From an uncultured Oscillospiraceae bacterium (lineage in GTDB: Bacteria; Bacillota; Clostridia; Oscillospirales; Acutalibacteraceae), in the NCBI GenBank assembly GCA_905192745.1, contig CAJJLZ010000018.1, positions 1-55,199 on the forward strand: a stretch of 55,199 nt of DNA, given 5' to 3'. The position numbers and the translations under genes are program-made. This document shows, piece by piece, positions 9,462 to 19,123 of the stretch; position 1 is the stretch's first letter, and each line of letters opens with the position of its first letter. The notes under the pieces are model-generated. The model saw only the letters and a program-made list of their open reading frames with translations. It ran no database searches and was not told the DNA's origin.

Positions 9462-10416
9462 CCGACTGAAGGAAAATTATCAGTGGAACCACACCCGCCG
9501 CGAAGAAATCCGACGGAGCCGTATCCCGCTGAAAAAAGAACTGAAGCAGAATTATCAGCTCTATCTGATGCTGCTTCCGTTTATCCTGCTGTTCCTCCTG
9601 TTTGTGATTATCCCCGTATTCAGCGCGGTGGCGCTGAGCTTTACCTATTACAATATTTTTGAAGTGCCGGTGTTCACCGGCTTTCAGAACTACATCAGCC
9701 TTTTTTCCAATGACGAGGTGTTTTTCATCGCTCTGAAAAATACGCTGGCCTTTGCGGTGGTTACCGGGCCGATCAGTTATGTACTCTGCTTTTTCATCGC
9801 TTGGCTGATTAATGAGATGTCGTCCAGGGTGCGGGTATTCCTGACCTGCGTATTCTACGCCCCCACCCTCGCCTCTTCGGTTTATTTTATCTGGCAGTTC
9901 ATCTTCAGCGGGGACTCCTACGGCCTGATGAACAGCTTCCTGATGCAGCTCGGGATGATCCGGGAGCCGATTCAGTGGCTGAGCGACGCACGATACAGTC
10001 TGGGAGTGCTGATGGTGGTGCAGATCTGGATGAGCCTCGGCACCAGCTTTCTGGCGTTCATCGCCGGCTTCAAGGCGGTGGACCCCAGCCTGTATGAAGC
10101 GGCGGATATCGACGGAATCCGCAACCGGTATCAGGAGTTGGCCTACATCACCCTGCCGATCATGAAACCGCAGCTGGTTTTCAGCGCGGTAATGCAGATT
10201 TCCGCTTCCTTTTCGGTGAGCACGATCTCGATGCAGCTCTGCGGCTTCCCCAGCACCAAATACGCGGCCCACACCATTGTGCTCCATATCATGGACTACG
10301 GAAATATCAAATACGAGATGGGGTACGCCTGTGCGGTAGCGGTAGTGCTGTTCGCCATGATGCTTCTGGTCAAGTTCCTCGTCGACAGGCTGCTGGGCCT
10401 GCTTGGCTCGGAATGA
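9448..10416 (+). CDS. Sugar ABC transporter permease, MalF/UgpA type (module A, first pair)
   Basis: Integral membrane permease of about 322 residues. ATG 9448 is preceded by GGAGG (9434-9438) and overlaps the solute-binding gene by 14 bp. About six hydrophobic spans are visible after a charged N-terminus. The EAA loop that contacts the ATPase is present from about residue 215 (YEAADIDGIRNRYQEL, then LPIMKPQ). It should pair with the next gene. No ATPase gene is nearby, so a shared ATPase is presumed. Homologue at 35103-36029. Confidence 0.9.
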   Translation: MTWTSRLKENYQWNHTRREEIRRSRIPLKKELKQNYQLYLMLLPFILLFLLFVIIPVFSAVALSFTYYNIFEVPVFTGFQNYISLFSNDEVFFIALKNTLAFAVVTGPISYVLCFFIAWLINEMSSRVRVFLTCVFYAPTLASSVYFIWQFIFSGDSYGLMNSFLMQLGMIREPIQWLSDARYSLGVLMVVQIWMSLGTSFLAFIAGFKAVDPSLYEAADIDGIRNRYQELAYITLPIMKPQLVFSAVMQISASFSVSTISMQLCGFPSTKYAAHTIVLHIMDYGNIKYEMGYACAVAVVLFAMMLLVKFLVDRLLGLLGSE

Positions 10417-10450
10417 AGCGCATCCATAACAGCGGAAGGGAGGAATTTCT

Positions 10451-11323
10451 TTGACCGGAATCAAGCGCAGAACTTCAACGCGGAACCGGCACGCCAACCG
10501 CACCCGGTTCGGCACTTTCCTGATTTTTATTTTTCTGGGGCTTCTGGGGGCGTTTATGCTCCTGCCTCTCCTGTACGGCATTCTGAACGCCTTTAAGCCG
10601 TTGGAGGAAATTTATATCTTTCCTCCCCGTTTCTTTGTTCGCAACCCGACACTGGACAATTTCTCCATGCTGTTTAAATTGGCGTCGGGACTATGGGTTC
10701 CCTTCAGCCGGTACGCCTTCAACAGCCTCTTCGTCGCGGTGGCGGCGACGGTAGGACATGTGGTGATTTCCTCCATGGCGGCCTTCCCTCTGGCGAAATA
10801 CCGGCTGCGGATCCGCTGGATCTTCCCGGTGATTGTAGCCTGCCTGCTGTTCAGCTCGGCGGTGCTGTGGATTCCGCAGTATGTCATCATGTCCCGTCTG
10901 GGCATCATCAACACCTACTGGGTTTACATCCTCCCTGCGCTCCCCGCGCCGATCGGCGTATTCCTGATGAAGCAGTTTATGGAACAGATTCCCTTCGTGC
11001 TGGTGGAATCCGCCGTGATCGACGGAGCAAGCCAATGGCGGACCTTCTGGAAAATCGTGATGCCGCAGGTGAAACCCGCCTGGCTGACGCTGACGCTTTT
11101 TGCCTTTCAGTCGGTCTGGAACCAGAGTCTGCAGGGACTGGTTTTCAGCGAGGAACTGAAACTGCTGGGAGACGCCATCAGCCAGATCATGGCGGGAGGC
11201 TTCCTGCGGATGGGGGCCTCGATGGCCGGCAGCGTGTTCATGATTATTCCGCCGATCGTGCTGTTCATGGTGACCCAGAACAAGGTTATTGAAACCATGG
11301 CGTATTCCGGCATCAAGGGATAA
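10451..11323 (+). CDS. Sugar ABC transporter permease, MalG/UgpE type (module A, first pair)
   Basis: 290 residues from TTG 10451, with GGGAGGAA about 8 bp upstream. A basic N-terminus leads into a first membrane span. The phrase LNAFKPLEEI is typical of the MalG side, and the EAA loop ESAVIDGASQWRTFWKIVMP begins at about residue 184. It forms the second half of the transmembrane dimer with the preceding permease. Homologue at 36022-36903. Confidence 0.9.
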   Translation: MTGIKRRTSTRNRHANRTRFGTFLIFIFLGLLGAFMLLPLLYGILNAFKPLEEIYIFPPRFFVRNPTLDNFSMLFKLASGLWVPFSRYAFNSLFVAVAATVGHVVISSMAAFPLAKYRLRIRWIFPVIVACLLFSSAVLWIPQYVIMSRLGIINTYWVYILPALPAPIGVFLMKQFMEQIPFVLVESAVIDGASQWRTFWKIVMPQVKPAWLTLTLFAFQSVWNQSLQGLVFSEELKLLGDAISQIMAGGFLRMGASMAGSVFMIIPPIVLFMVTQNKVIETMAYSGIKG

Positions 11324-11377
11324 GACGGGAACCGACGAACGATACGGACGGTAAGGACAGATGGGAGGAAAGCGGGA

Positions 11378-13462
11378 ATGGCACATCCTGCACAAAAAGC
11401 GGCGGCGGTACTGCTGACGGCGTTAACGCTGTTTTCGCCCGGCCTGAGTGTGGGCGCGGCGGCGCCGGAAGAAGGCTACTGCTACAACAGCTACGACGAG
11501 TCGGTGCCCGCCCCTGCGGGTTATCAATATGACCGGATGATATATGGAAGCGAACTGGAGGAAAAAACCTTCGGGCTGGCGCAGGATATGGCGGCCTATA
11601 ACGGCGAGCTGTACGTTCTCAACAATAAACAGGGAACGGTTTCCGTTCTGACCGCCGATCTGGAATATCTCCGGAGTATCCATTTCACCAAAGACGGGCA
11701 GGAACAGCCGGCGGAAGGCGCCAGCGGGCTCTTTCTGGAAACGGTTGACGGCAAGATGCAGATTCTGGTGGCCGATACCGAAAAGCAGCGTATCTTCCGT
11801 GCCGATGCGGAGGGACGGATTCTGCAGGAATACGGAAAGCCGGAGGAGGAGCTCTTTCCCCAGTCGCTGGATTTTCGCCCCACGAAGGTGTTGGCCGGAT
11901 GGGACGGAACGGTTTATGCGATCTGTCAGGGGCTGTACAAGGGGGCGGCCGCTTTCTCCCGTGAGGGAGAATTCCTCGGCTTTTTCGGGAATAACGACAT
12001 TGATATCACGGCGGCGATGCTGCTGGAGCACTTCTGGAAAAGCCTGATGAACAAAGAACAGCTCGGCCGGATGCAGCGCAGCGTTTCTATTGAATTTTCC
12101 AACTTTGCGGTGGACAGCCGCGGTTTTATTTATACCTGCACGCGGGTAACCGACAACTCCATGGGGGAAATCAAGCGGCTCAACGCCAAGGGGATCAACG
12201 TCCTGCCCGTGGAGGATTACGGCGATCTGGAAGACGTCTGGATCAAAAACGAGCATCAGGATACGGCGTTTGTGGATATCCTGGCGATGAACGACCGGGT
12301 GATCGCGGCACTGGACTCCCAGCGGGGACGGGTTTTTCTGTACAGCAGCGACGGCACCCTTCTACTGATTTTCGGCGATACGGGACGGTTTGCAGGCACC
12401 TTCCGCACCCCCTCCGCGTTGGAGTGCATCGGCAATCACCTGTATGTACTCGACCCATACAAAGACTCGATTACCCGCTTCTCCCCAACCGAATACGGGG
12501 CCGCCCTTTTGGAAGCCTCGTCGTTGTATCAGGAGGGGCGGTACACCGAGTCGGTGGATCTGTGGAATCAGGTGATGCGGCAGAATGGCAACTTTGAAAC
12601 CGCTTATATCGGTATCGGCAAGGCCCTGATGGGGGCGGAAAACTACAGCGAGGCCATGACCTATTTTCAGAAGGGACAGGATCGGGAAAGTTACTCCCAA
12701 GCATATGAAGAATATCGCAAAACCCGCACGTCGTCTCTTGTAGCGCCGGTGATGGCCGGCTTCGCGGTTCTGCTTCTTCTTCTCTTTTTGTACGCCCACT
12801 TTTTCAAAGGGCCGAAGAGAGAACGGAATCTGGCGGAAGCCTCCCTGCCCGTCCGATGCCGCCACACGCTCCTGCATCCGACGGACGGCTATGCCGCGCT
12901 GCTGAGCGCGCCGCGGCGGAGGGTGGGAATCCTGTCGTCGGCGCTGGTGTTCTGCCTGTTTGGCACGGCGGTTCTTTCCCGACAGGCTACCGGTTTCATC
13001 TTTAATCCTCACAAGCTGGAGGATCTGGATATCCGGCTGATTTTTGCCTCCACCGTGGTGGTGTTTCTCGCCTTTGTGATCTCCAACCGGCTGGTATGTA
13101 CCCTTTTTAACGGAAACGGCGCGGTATGGGAAATCGTCTGTGTATCCAGCGTAGCGCTGATTCCGGCGCTGGCCGCCGTGCTTTTCAAAACTCTGCTGAG
13201 TCATTTTCTCTCTGCCGGCGAGGGCGGCTTTTTGACCGTACTGGTGTGGGGCGGGATCGCCTGGTCGGCCCTGCTCCTTCTCGCGGGCATGAAACTGATT
13301 CATGAATACGACGGAAAGCAGGCGGTTCTGTCCGTGATCTTCACAGGCGTCGGGATGCTGCTGATGGCCTTTATCGCCCTTCTGGTCTGGGGTCTGTATA
13401 ACCAGATCGGCGCGTTCTTCTCGACAATCATCGACGAAATCAGTTATATGCGGCTTACCTAG
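11378..13462 (+). CDS. NHL-repeat propeller + TPR-like + TM + YIP1-like membrane protein, module A
   Basis: 694 residues with an unusual domain order. A signal peptide (about 1-30) is followed by a repeat-rich region (about 45-370) with propeller blades such as NGELYVLNN and NHLYVLDPYKDSITRF. A short TPR-like pair of helices (about 375-440, YQEGRYTESVDLWNQ) is followed by a TM span (about 453-475). A C-terminal domain of about five hydrophobic helices (about 490-690) resembles YIP1-family membrane domains. The propeller and TPR should lie outside the cell and the YIP1-like part in the membrane. It sits between two permease pairs; its counterpart at 36916-39003 has the same order and almost the same length. 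A sensing, scaffolding or substrate-handover role is inference. Confidence 0.75.
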   Translation: MAHPAQKAAAVLLTALTLFSPGLSVGAAAPEEGYCYNSYDESVPAPAGYQYDRMIYGSELEEKTFGLAQDMAAYNGELYVLNNKQGTVSVLTADLEYLRSIHFTKDGQEQPAEGASGLFLETVDGKMQILVADTEKQRIFRADAEGRILQEYGKPEEELFPQSLDFRPTKVLAGWDGTVYAICQGLYKGAAAFSREGEFLGFFGNNDIDITAAMLLEHFWKSLMNKEQLGRMQRSVSIEFSNFAVDSRGFIYTCTRVTDNSMGEIKRLNAKGINVLPVEDYGDLEDVWIKNEHQDTAFVDILAMNDRVIAALDSQRGRVFLYSSDGTLLLIFGDTGRFAGTFRTPSALECIGNHLYVLDPYKDSITRFSPTEYGAALLEASSLYQEGRYTESVDLWNQVMRQNGNFETAYIGIGKALMGAENYSEAMTYFQKGQDRESYSQAYEEYRKTRTSSLVAPVMAGFAVLLLLLFLYAHFFKGPKRERNLAEASLPVRCRHTLLHPTDGYAALLSAPRRRVGILSSALVFCLFGTAVLSRQATGFIFNPHKLEDLDIRLIFASTVVVFLAFVISNRLVCTLFNGNGAVWEIVCVSSVALIPALAAVLFKTLLSHFLSAGEGGFLTVLVWGGIAWSALLLLAGMKLIHEYDGKQAVLSVIFTGVGMLLMAFIALLVWGLYNQIGAFFSTIIDEISYMRLT

Positions 13463-13486
13463 CGCCGGGGAAAGGAAGGAAAGAGG

Positions 13487-15760
13487 ATGAAACGACAAGC
13501 ATTTCTCCGGCGGCTGGCCGGGGCGGCGGCGCTTCTGCTTATGGTTCCCGTCTTCGGGCTTTCCTCGGGAGCGGCGGACGGGACGGCGAACGAAGCGGAA
13601 GAAAAGCCAAGTCTCCTTTCCCGGGGCGCTGTGCTTACGGGAAAGGAGTATGTGGAGGCGGCGGCAAACGACCGGCTGACGCTTCGCTGCAACCCTTCGG
13701 ACGGTGCGCTTCTGGTAGAGGACCGGCAAACCGGCCGCGTCTACCGGAGCAACCCGGAAAACGTGCGGGACGACGCGCTGGCCAAGGGAGTAACCCGGAC
13801 CAACATGAGTTCGCAGCTGCTCATCACTGCGGCGGATACCAAGGGAACGGTCGAGTCCTATAACTCTTCGGTGGACAGCGTGGGGGAAGGCGGTCTCACC
13901 GTTTCCCGGACCACGGACGGCGTGATTCTCGATTATCAGTTCGAAAAGCTGGGAATCGCCGTTCCGCTCGCTGTCACGCTAAGTGAAAACGGCCTGCGGA
14001 CACAGATTCTGTTTGGGGAGGTGCGTGAAGAAAACGCTGACTACCGGCTGATGGGCGTCGGCCTTCTCCCCTATTTCGGCGCGGCCGGACCGGAGGAGCA
14101 GGGCTATATTCTGCTTCCGGACGGCTCGGGAGCCCTTCTGCGGTTCAACAACGGAAAAACCGCCTTTGGCGTCTATTCCAAGCCGATTTACAGCAGCGAC
14201 GACTACGAAAGCGAACGCTTTCGTACCCGGACGGGGGAAGAAATCACTCTCCCGGTCTTCGGGATGCATTACGAAGCAGCAGCGGATATAAAGGAATCCG
14301 GTTTTCTGGCCGTTGCCGTTTCCGGCGCGGCACAGGCTGCCCTCAACGCTGTCCCGGGCGGGGTGAATTGCAGCTATAACAACGTCTGGTTCTCCTTTAC
14401 CTACCGCGCTTCCCGCACCACCGATATCCTGAGCCGGACCTGGGCGGAAAAAAGCTTCAATATGATCGCCCGCCACACGGCCTCCGACGTGGATCCGGTG
14501 GTGGAATACGCGTTTCTCACCTCCGAATCCACCGGCTATACCGATATGGCCCATCTGCTCAGGGAAGAGCTTCTCTCCCTCGGCATGGAGCCGCTGGAAG
14601 CCGGCGGCCCGAAGCTGGTGCTGGACGTATACAACACCGTCGTGAAGCTGGGATACACTCTGGGCGTCCCCCATGAAAAATCGGCGGCGATCACCAGCTT
14701 TGAGGAAACTGCCGCGATTCTGCGGGACTTTGAGGATACGCCGGCCGTACTGCGGCTGCTGGGCTGGGATACAGACGGGGCCGTGGGCGGCAGCGTCCGG
14801 TACCGATACCGTCCCGCCTCCTCCGCCGGTGGAAAAAAGGGGCTGGAGACTCTGCTCGCCTCTGCTGCAAAACAGGGCGCGGAGCTGTATCTGGAAGCCG
14901 AACCGGCGCGGTTCACCGACGGAACACTGCGATTTAACGGCGTATTTCACGCGGCAAGCCAGATTACCAACAAGCCGATTCAAGTATACAGCTACCGCCG
15001 GAGTACCAACGAGCAGGATACCACCCTGCCGGTCAGCTTCCTTCTGGCTCCCCACCTTCTTCCGGATGTGCTGGACCAACTGGAGGCGGCGCTGCCGGAC
15101 AGTGTAAACGGCTTGTCGCTTGGCTCTGTCGGCCGGTATCCCTATGCCGACTATGGCAAGGAGCACTCCAGCCGTGAAGATACGGCCCGGGTAATGGCGG
15201 GACTGCTGGAGCAGGTGTCCCAAACCCGGGGGCTCTACGCGGAAAACCCCGCGTGGTACGCGCTTCCCTATTTGCAGGTGGCGGCGGATCTCCCGCTTGC
15301 CAGCAGCGAATACGACTTTTTTGATGAATCGGTCCCTTTTGTCCAGCTGACGCTGCGGGGACTGGTCACTCTGTCCACACCGTCGCTGAACCTCTCCGGC
15401 AATCCGGAACGGGTATTCCTGAAGGCGGTGGAAACCGGAAGCAGCCTGAAATTTTCCTTTATCGGCTCTTCCTACGACGTAGTGCGCGACACCCAACTGA
15501 ATACCCTTTACGGCGCACGGTACGCGTTGTGGAAGGAGTCCGCGGCCGCTTGGCAGACAAGGCTGGAAAAGGCGCTGGACGGTCTGGAAAACGCCGCCGT
15601 TCTTGAACACCGGATGCTGACAAAAGAAGTGGCGGCAGTCACCTACGACAATGGAGAGGAAATTCTGGTTAATTACGGCGGAGAGCCGTTTACCGCCGGC
15701 GGGGACACAGTGAAACCTATGTCCTATCTCCGCCGTTCCGCAGGGGGTGGCAGAAATTGA
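13487..15760 (+). CDS. DUF5696-like extracellular protein, module A
   Basis: 757 residues with a signal peptide (about 1-30). The body matches what I know of DUF5696 proteins, an uncharacterised family found beside sugar ABC transporters in Firmicutes. Visible features are an early strand reading GALLVEDRQTGRVYRSNP, a conserved loop GYILLPDGSGALL at about residue 206, and later segments with the alternating pattern of a large alpha/beta domain. The C-terminus (YDNGEEILVNYGGEPF) resembles the closing beta-domain of some glycosidases, so a glycosidase-like barrel is possible, but no catalytic pair can be assigned. The stop overlaps the next start (TTGA at 15757-15760), so translation is coupled to the second permease pair. 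Counterpart at 39017-41260. Confidence 0.7.
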   Translation: MKRQAFLRRLAGAAALLLMVPVFGLSSGAADGTANEAEEKPSLLSRGAVLTGKEYVEAAANDRLTLRCNPSDGALLVEDRQTGRVYRSNPENVRDDALAKGVTRTNMSSQLLITAADTKGTVESYNSSVDSVGEGGLTVSRTTDGVILDYQFEKLGIAVPLAVTLSENGLRTQILFGEVREENADYRLMGVGLLPYFGAAGPEEQGYILLPDGSGALLRFNNGKTAFGVYSKPIYSSDDYESERFRTRTGEEITLPVFGMHYEAAADIKESGFLAVAVSGAAQAALNAVPGGVNCSYNNVWFSFTYRASRTTDILSRTWAEKSFNMIARHTASDVDPVVEYAFLTSESTGYTDMAHLLREELLSLGMEPLEAGGPKLVLDVYNTVVKLGYTLGVPHEKSAAITSFEETAAILRDFEDTPAVLRLLGWDTDGAVGGSVRYRYRPASSAGGKKGLETLLASAAKQGAELYLEAEPARFTDGTLRFNGVFHAASQITNKPIQVYSYRRSTNEQDTTLPVSFLLAPHLLPDVLDQLEAALPDSVNGLSLGSVGRYPYADYGKEHSSREDTARVMAGLLEQVSQTRGLYAENPAWYALPYLQVAADLPLASSEYDFFDESVPFVQLTLRGLVTLSTPSLNLSGNPERVFLKAVETGSSLKFSFIGSSYDVVRDTQLNTLYGARYALWKESAAAWQTRLEKALDGLENAAVLEHRMLTKEVAAVTYDNGEEILVNYGGEPFTAGGDTVKPMSYLRRSAGGGRN

Positions 15761-16665
15761 AGAAAATGAACGGGAAACCCGGCGGCCGTCGGCTGACCCT
15801 CTCCTTCCGTCAGGGACTGACCGGCGTGCTTTTTATCTCCCCCTGGCTAATCGGGGTAACTGTCTTTTTTCTCCTTCCCTTTTTCAACACCGTCACCTAT
15901 ATGTTTGGAAAGGTCACCGTCAGTTCACAGGGCGTAGACTTTGCTTTTACCGGGCTGGAAAACATCCGGGAGGTATTCTTCCGGGACCCGGATAATGGCC
16001 GGATGATTTTCGAAAATCTGGGTTCTTCCATTGGCAGCGTACTGCTGGTGCTGGTGTTTTCCCTGTTCGCCGGCATCCTGCTGAACCAGAAATTTCATGG
16101 CAGGGCTGTGGTCCGGGCGCTCTTCGCCCTGCCGATCATTGTCTCTTCCGGTATCCTGCTGATGGTGTTCAAAGAGGATCTCTTCGCCCAATCCATGATG
16201 TCGGAACCCGGCACGATCTTCCAGAGTTCGGCGTTGGAACAAATGCTGACCGATATGGGTCTGGGAAACCAACTGGTGACCATGGTGACCGGCTTTGTGG
16301 ACAACATCATGGACATTATATGGAAGGCGGGGGTGCAGATTCTGCTCTTCCTCGCGGGATTGCAGGCGGTGCCCCGTTCGCTGTACGAGGTGAGCGCGGT
16401 GGAGGGAGCGACACCGTGGCAGACCTTCTGGAAGATCACCTTCCCCCTGCTGACTCCCTACATCGTCCTGAATACGGTCTACTCCATCATTGATTCCTTC
16501 ACCTTTTACGATAATCCGGTGATGCAGAAGGTGAACGAGCTATTCAACGCCATGAGCTACGGAACGGCTTCCGCCCTGTCTATGGCCTATTTCCTGCTGA
16601 TTTTCCTTCTGACGGCCGCTGTTCTGTTCTTCACATCCCGCCGGGCCTTTTATCAGGAAAAATAA
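15757..16665 (+). CDS. Sugar ABC transporter permease, MalF type (module A, second pair)
   Basis: 302 residues from TTG 15757, overlapping the DUF5696-like stop by 4 bp. Membrane spans begin at GVLFISPWLIGVTVFFL. The EAA loop YEVSAVEGATPWQTFWKITFP starts at about residue 209. Unlike the first MalF of the module it carries an enlarged segment between spans (MSEPGTIFQSSALEQM) that the module B counterpart (41250-42164) also has, so the second pair forms its own subtype. Confidence 0.88.
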   Translation: MKKMNGKPGGRRLTLSFRQGLTGVLFISPWLIGVTVFFLLPFFNTVTYMFGKVTVSSQGVDFAFTGLENIREVFFRDPDNGRMIFENLGSSIGSVLLVLVFSLFAGILLNQKFHGRAVVRALFALPIIVSSGILLMVFKEDLFAQSMMSEPGTIFQSSALEQMLTDMGLGNQLVTMVTGFVDNIMDIIWKAGVQILLFLAGLQAVPRSLYEVSAVEGATPWQTFWKITFPLLTPYIVLNTVYSIIDSFTFYDNPVMQKVNELFNAMSYGTASALSMAYFLLIFLLTAAVLFFTSRRAFYQEK

Positions 16666-16704
16666 GCATGGACATATTCTCAAGACATAGGAGGTGCGGT
16701 TGTT

Positions 16705-17658
16705 TTGACGAAAAATAAAACGGCGGTTCCCGAATGGAACCGATGGAAGGACCGGGCGGTTAAAAAAGCAATCTGGCCGCTTTGCCGGTTTGCCATCCTG
16801 TTTGGAATCTGCTTTCTGCTGGTGTATCCGCTGCTGTTTATGTTTACCAGCGCCTTCCGAAGCCGGGAGGATATGTGGAACCCGTCGGTAGTATGGATTA
16901 CCCGGCATTTCACTCTGGAGCATATCCATACGCTGATTGACATCATCCATTACCCCACCGCGCTGAAAAACACGCTTCTGATCAGTGTGGGGAGCGCTCT
17001 GCTGCAAACCGTCGTCTGTTCTCTTGTGGGATACGGCTTCGCCCGGTTCCGTTTTAAAGGACGGGAGGTTCTGTTCCTGCTCGTGGTGTTTACGATCATC
17101 GTCCCGCCGCAGGCAATCATCAACACCCTGTATATGACCATGCGATTCTTTCATATCCCCATCGCGTCCCTGTTCATTGGGCCGGTCAACCTGCTGGACA
17201 CGCCGTTCGCGTTCTGGGTGCAGGGCCTGTTCGGCATGGGACTGCGCTCCGGCCTGTTTATCTTCATCTATCGACAGTTCTATCGGGGGCTTCCCTCCGA
17301 TCTGGAAAGCGCGGCGCTGATCGACGGCTGCAGCCCGCTCCAGACCTATCTGCGGGTGATGCTCCCGAACGCAGTGATGGTCATGGTGACGGTTTTCATG
17401 TTTTCGCTGGTCTGGCACTGGAACGATGCCTACACCACCAGCATCCTCTCTCCGAACAACCGCACCCTGTCGGTGGCCCTGTCCGACTTGCGCATTGTGG
17501 TATACCGCCTGAACGACGCGGGCGGCGACGATCCGGTTATCACTCAGGTACGGGTTCAGGCAGGCGCATTGCTTTCGATTCTGCCGATGCTGATCCTGTT
17601 CCTGTTTACCCAGAAAACCTTTACCGAAAGCATTGAACGCACCGGGATCGTCGGCTGA
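16705..17658 (+). CDS. Sugar ABC transporter permease, MalG type (module A, second pair)
   Basis: 317 residues from TTG 16705, with AGGAGGT (16689-16695) 9 bp upstream. The EAA-type loop ESAALIDGCSPLQTYLRVMLP begins at about residue 200, followed by a periplasmic-side loop containing FSLVWHWNDAYT. It completes the second permease pair. Counterpart at 42172-43104. Confidence 0.88.
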   Translation: MTKNKTAVPEWNRWKDRAVKKAIWPLCRFAILFGICFLLVYPLLFMFTSAFRSREDMWNPSVVWITRHFTLEHIHTLIDIIHYPTALKNTLLISVGSALLQTVVCSLVGYGFARFRFKGREVLFLLVVFTIIVPPQAIINTLYMTMRFFHIPIASLFIGPVNLLDTPFAFWVQGLFGMGLRSGLFIFIYRQFYRGLPSDLESAALIDGCSPLQTYLRVMLPNAVMVMVTVFMFSLVWHWNDAYTTSILSPNNRTLSVALSDLRIVVYRLNDAGGDDPVITQVRVQAGALLSILPMLILFLFTQKTFTESIERTGIVG

Positions 17659-17745
17659 CCGGTCCCGTGCCGTCCTTCCGCCGCCCATGCGGCCGGCGAC
17701 GGAGAGGCGATCACCCAGGCCGCAAGGGAAAAGGAGTGTCAACTG

Positions 17746-19098
17746 ATGAAAAAACGATTCCGAGTGTTCAGCGCGCTTTGCTGCCTTCTTCTGGCCGTCT
17801 CGGCCCTGAGCGGATGCGGAGGCGGAGGCGCAGGAGAAAGCTCCTCCGCCGGGAACGCCAGCACGGGCAAGGACTACGGAGACCGTCCGCTGGTCAGCGG
17901 CTCGGAAGAGGTCGATCCGGCAAAAATCGGCTTTGAAAAGCGGGAATTGGAAAATCCAAACGTCAAGCTGTTCCTGCCCTATGAGCCGACCGACGCCGCC
18001 AAAGGACAGATTGCCAAATATGAGGAGAAATACGGCGGGAAGGTGGACGTTATCACCTGCTCGTGGGACGTGCGGATTACCCGCCTGGCCCAGCTGATTC
18101 AGTCCGGCGACTCGCCCGACGTGGTTTCAGTTGTTTACAGCGATATGCCCACCTTTGCGGTCAAGAGCCTGCTGGACCCAATCGACGGCCTGACCGATCT
18201 GGAAAATACGGTCTACCATCAGGAAAGCAACAACGGCATCTACAGCCTAAACGGCAAGCATTACGCCCTGACCACCTTCTCCGCGCCATACGCGATTTTC
18301 TTTAACCGCACCATGTTCAAAAAAGCGGCCGTCACTCCGCCGGATGAGCTGTACAAGGAAGGAAACTGGAATTGGGAAACCTTCCGCCAGACCGCGCTGG
18401 ATATGTCCGAGGACACCGACAGCGACGGGGTGAACGACATCTACGGCTTCGCCACCTGGCGGGACGATATTTTCCTCACGGCCAACGGCACCGATCTGAT
18501 TAAAATGGAGGATGGATATCCCCTTCTGAACGTCACCGATTCCAAGGTTGCCAAGGGCCTGCAGCTGTTCCAGGATATGTTCTACACCGACCACTCCATC
18601 CAGAAGGAACATTGGGAGTGGTATGAGGGCTTCCGTGACCGGAAGGTCGCCATGGTGTTTGAAGGGGCCGACTGGCAGATCAGCCGTCTGCAGGCCGAGG
18701 GCTTCAGCGACGAGATCGGCATCGTCCCCTTTCCGGCAGGACCGGATGCGGGAGAACAGATCAACTATGTCGCGAATACCGGCTTCGGTCTGGCCAAGGA
18801 TACCGCCAACCCGCAGGGCGGCGCGGCCTTCATCGAAGAATTTCTGACCGCCGGCTACCAGAACGTAATAGCCGGTTCCGCTATGAAACACCTGGACGAC
18901 GAGCAGTTCGGCATGATCAAAAGCATGCTCGGCCAGAAATCCGTGATCTCCCTGACCACCGCCTACGGCGATTTTTCCACCAAATTTTTCGGAATTACCG
19001 ATGAACTGCGGGACGGCAAGCCGGTTGGCACGACGCTGGAACGGTATGCGCCCGAGCTGCAGGCGGAGATCGATAAGGTGCTGAATGCCGCCGGCTGA
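17746..19098 (+). CDS. Extracellular solute-binding lipoprotein, family 1 (locus A)
   Basis: 450 residues, the usual size for a sugar-binding lipoprotein. Lipobox LSGC is followed by a Gly/Ser linker. The body shows the family 1 pattern: SGDSPDVVSVVYSD near the first lobe, a helix containing EDTDSDGVNDIYGFATW, and LQAEGFSDEIGIVPFPAGPD. The segment DTDSDGVND could bind calcium (inference). Two solute-binding proteins and two permease pairs in one locus suggest each pair has its own receptor, or that one receptor is used for tethering. Confidence 0.88.
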   Translation: MKKRFRVFSALCCLLLAVSALSGCGGGGAGESSSAGNASTGKDYGDRPLVSGSEEVDPAKIGFEKRELENPNVKLFLPYEPTDAAKGQIAKYEEKYGGKVDVITCSWDVRITRLAQLIQSGDSPDVVSVVYSDMPTFAVKSLLDPIDGLTDLENTVYHQESNNGIYSLNGKHYALTTFSAPYAIFFNRTMFKKAAVTPPDELYKEGNWNWETFRQTALDMSEDTDSDGVNDIYGFATWRDDIFLTANGTDLIKMEDGYPLLNVTDSKVAKGLQLFQDMFYTDHSIQKEHWEWYEGFRDRKVAMVFEGADWQISRLQAEGFSDEIGIVPFPAGPDAGEQINYVANTGFGLAKDTANPQGGAAFIEEFLTAGYQNVIAGSAMKHLDDEQFGMIKSMLGQKSVISLTTAYGDFSTKFFGITDELRDGKPVGTTLERYAPELQAEIDKVLNAAG

Positions 19099-19123
19099 GG
19101 CCGTTGGAAAGGAGAACTTGACT

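Noticed and set aside
13979..15610. Minus-strand open frame of 543 codons opposite the DUF5696-like gene
   Set aside because: Shadow frame caused by codon bias; no start signal and no homology pattern.
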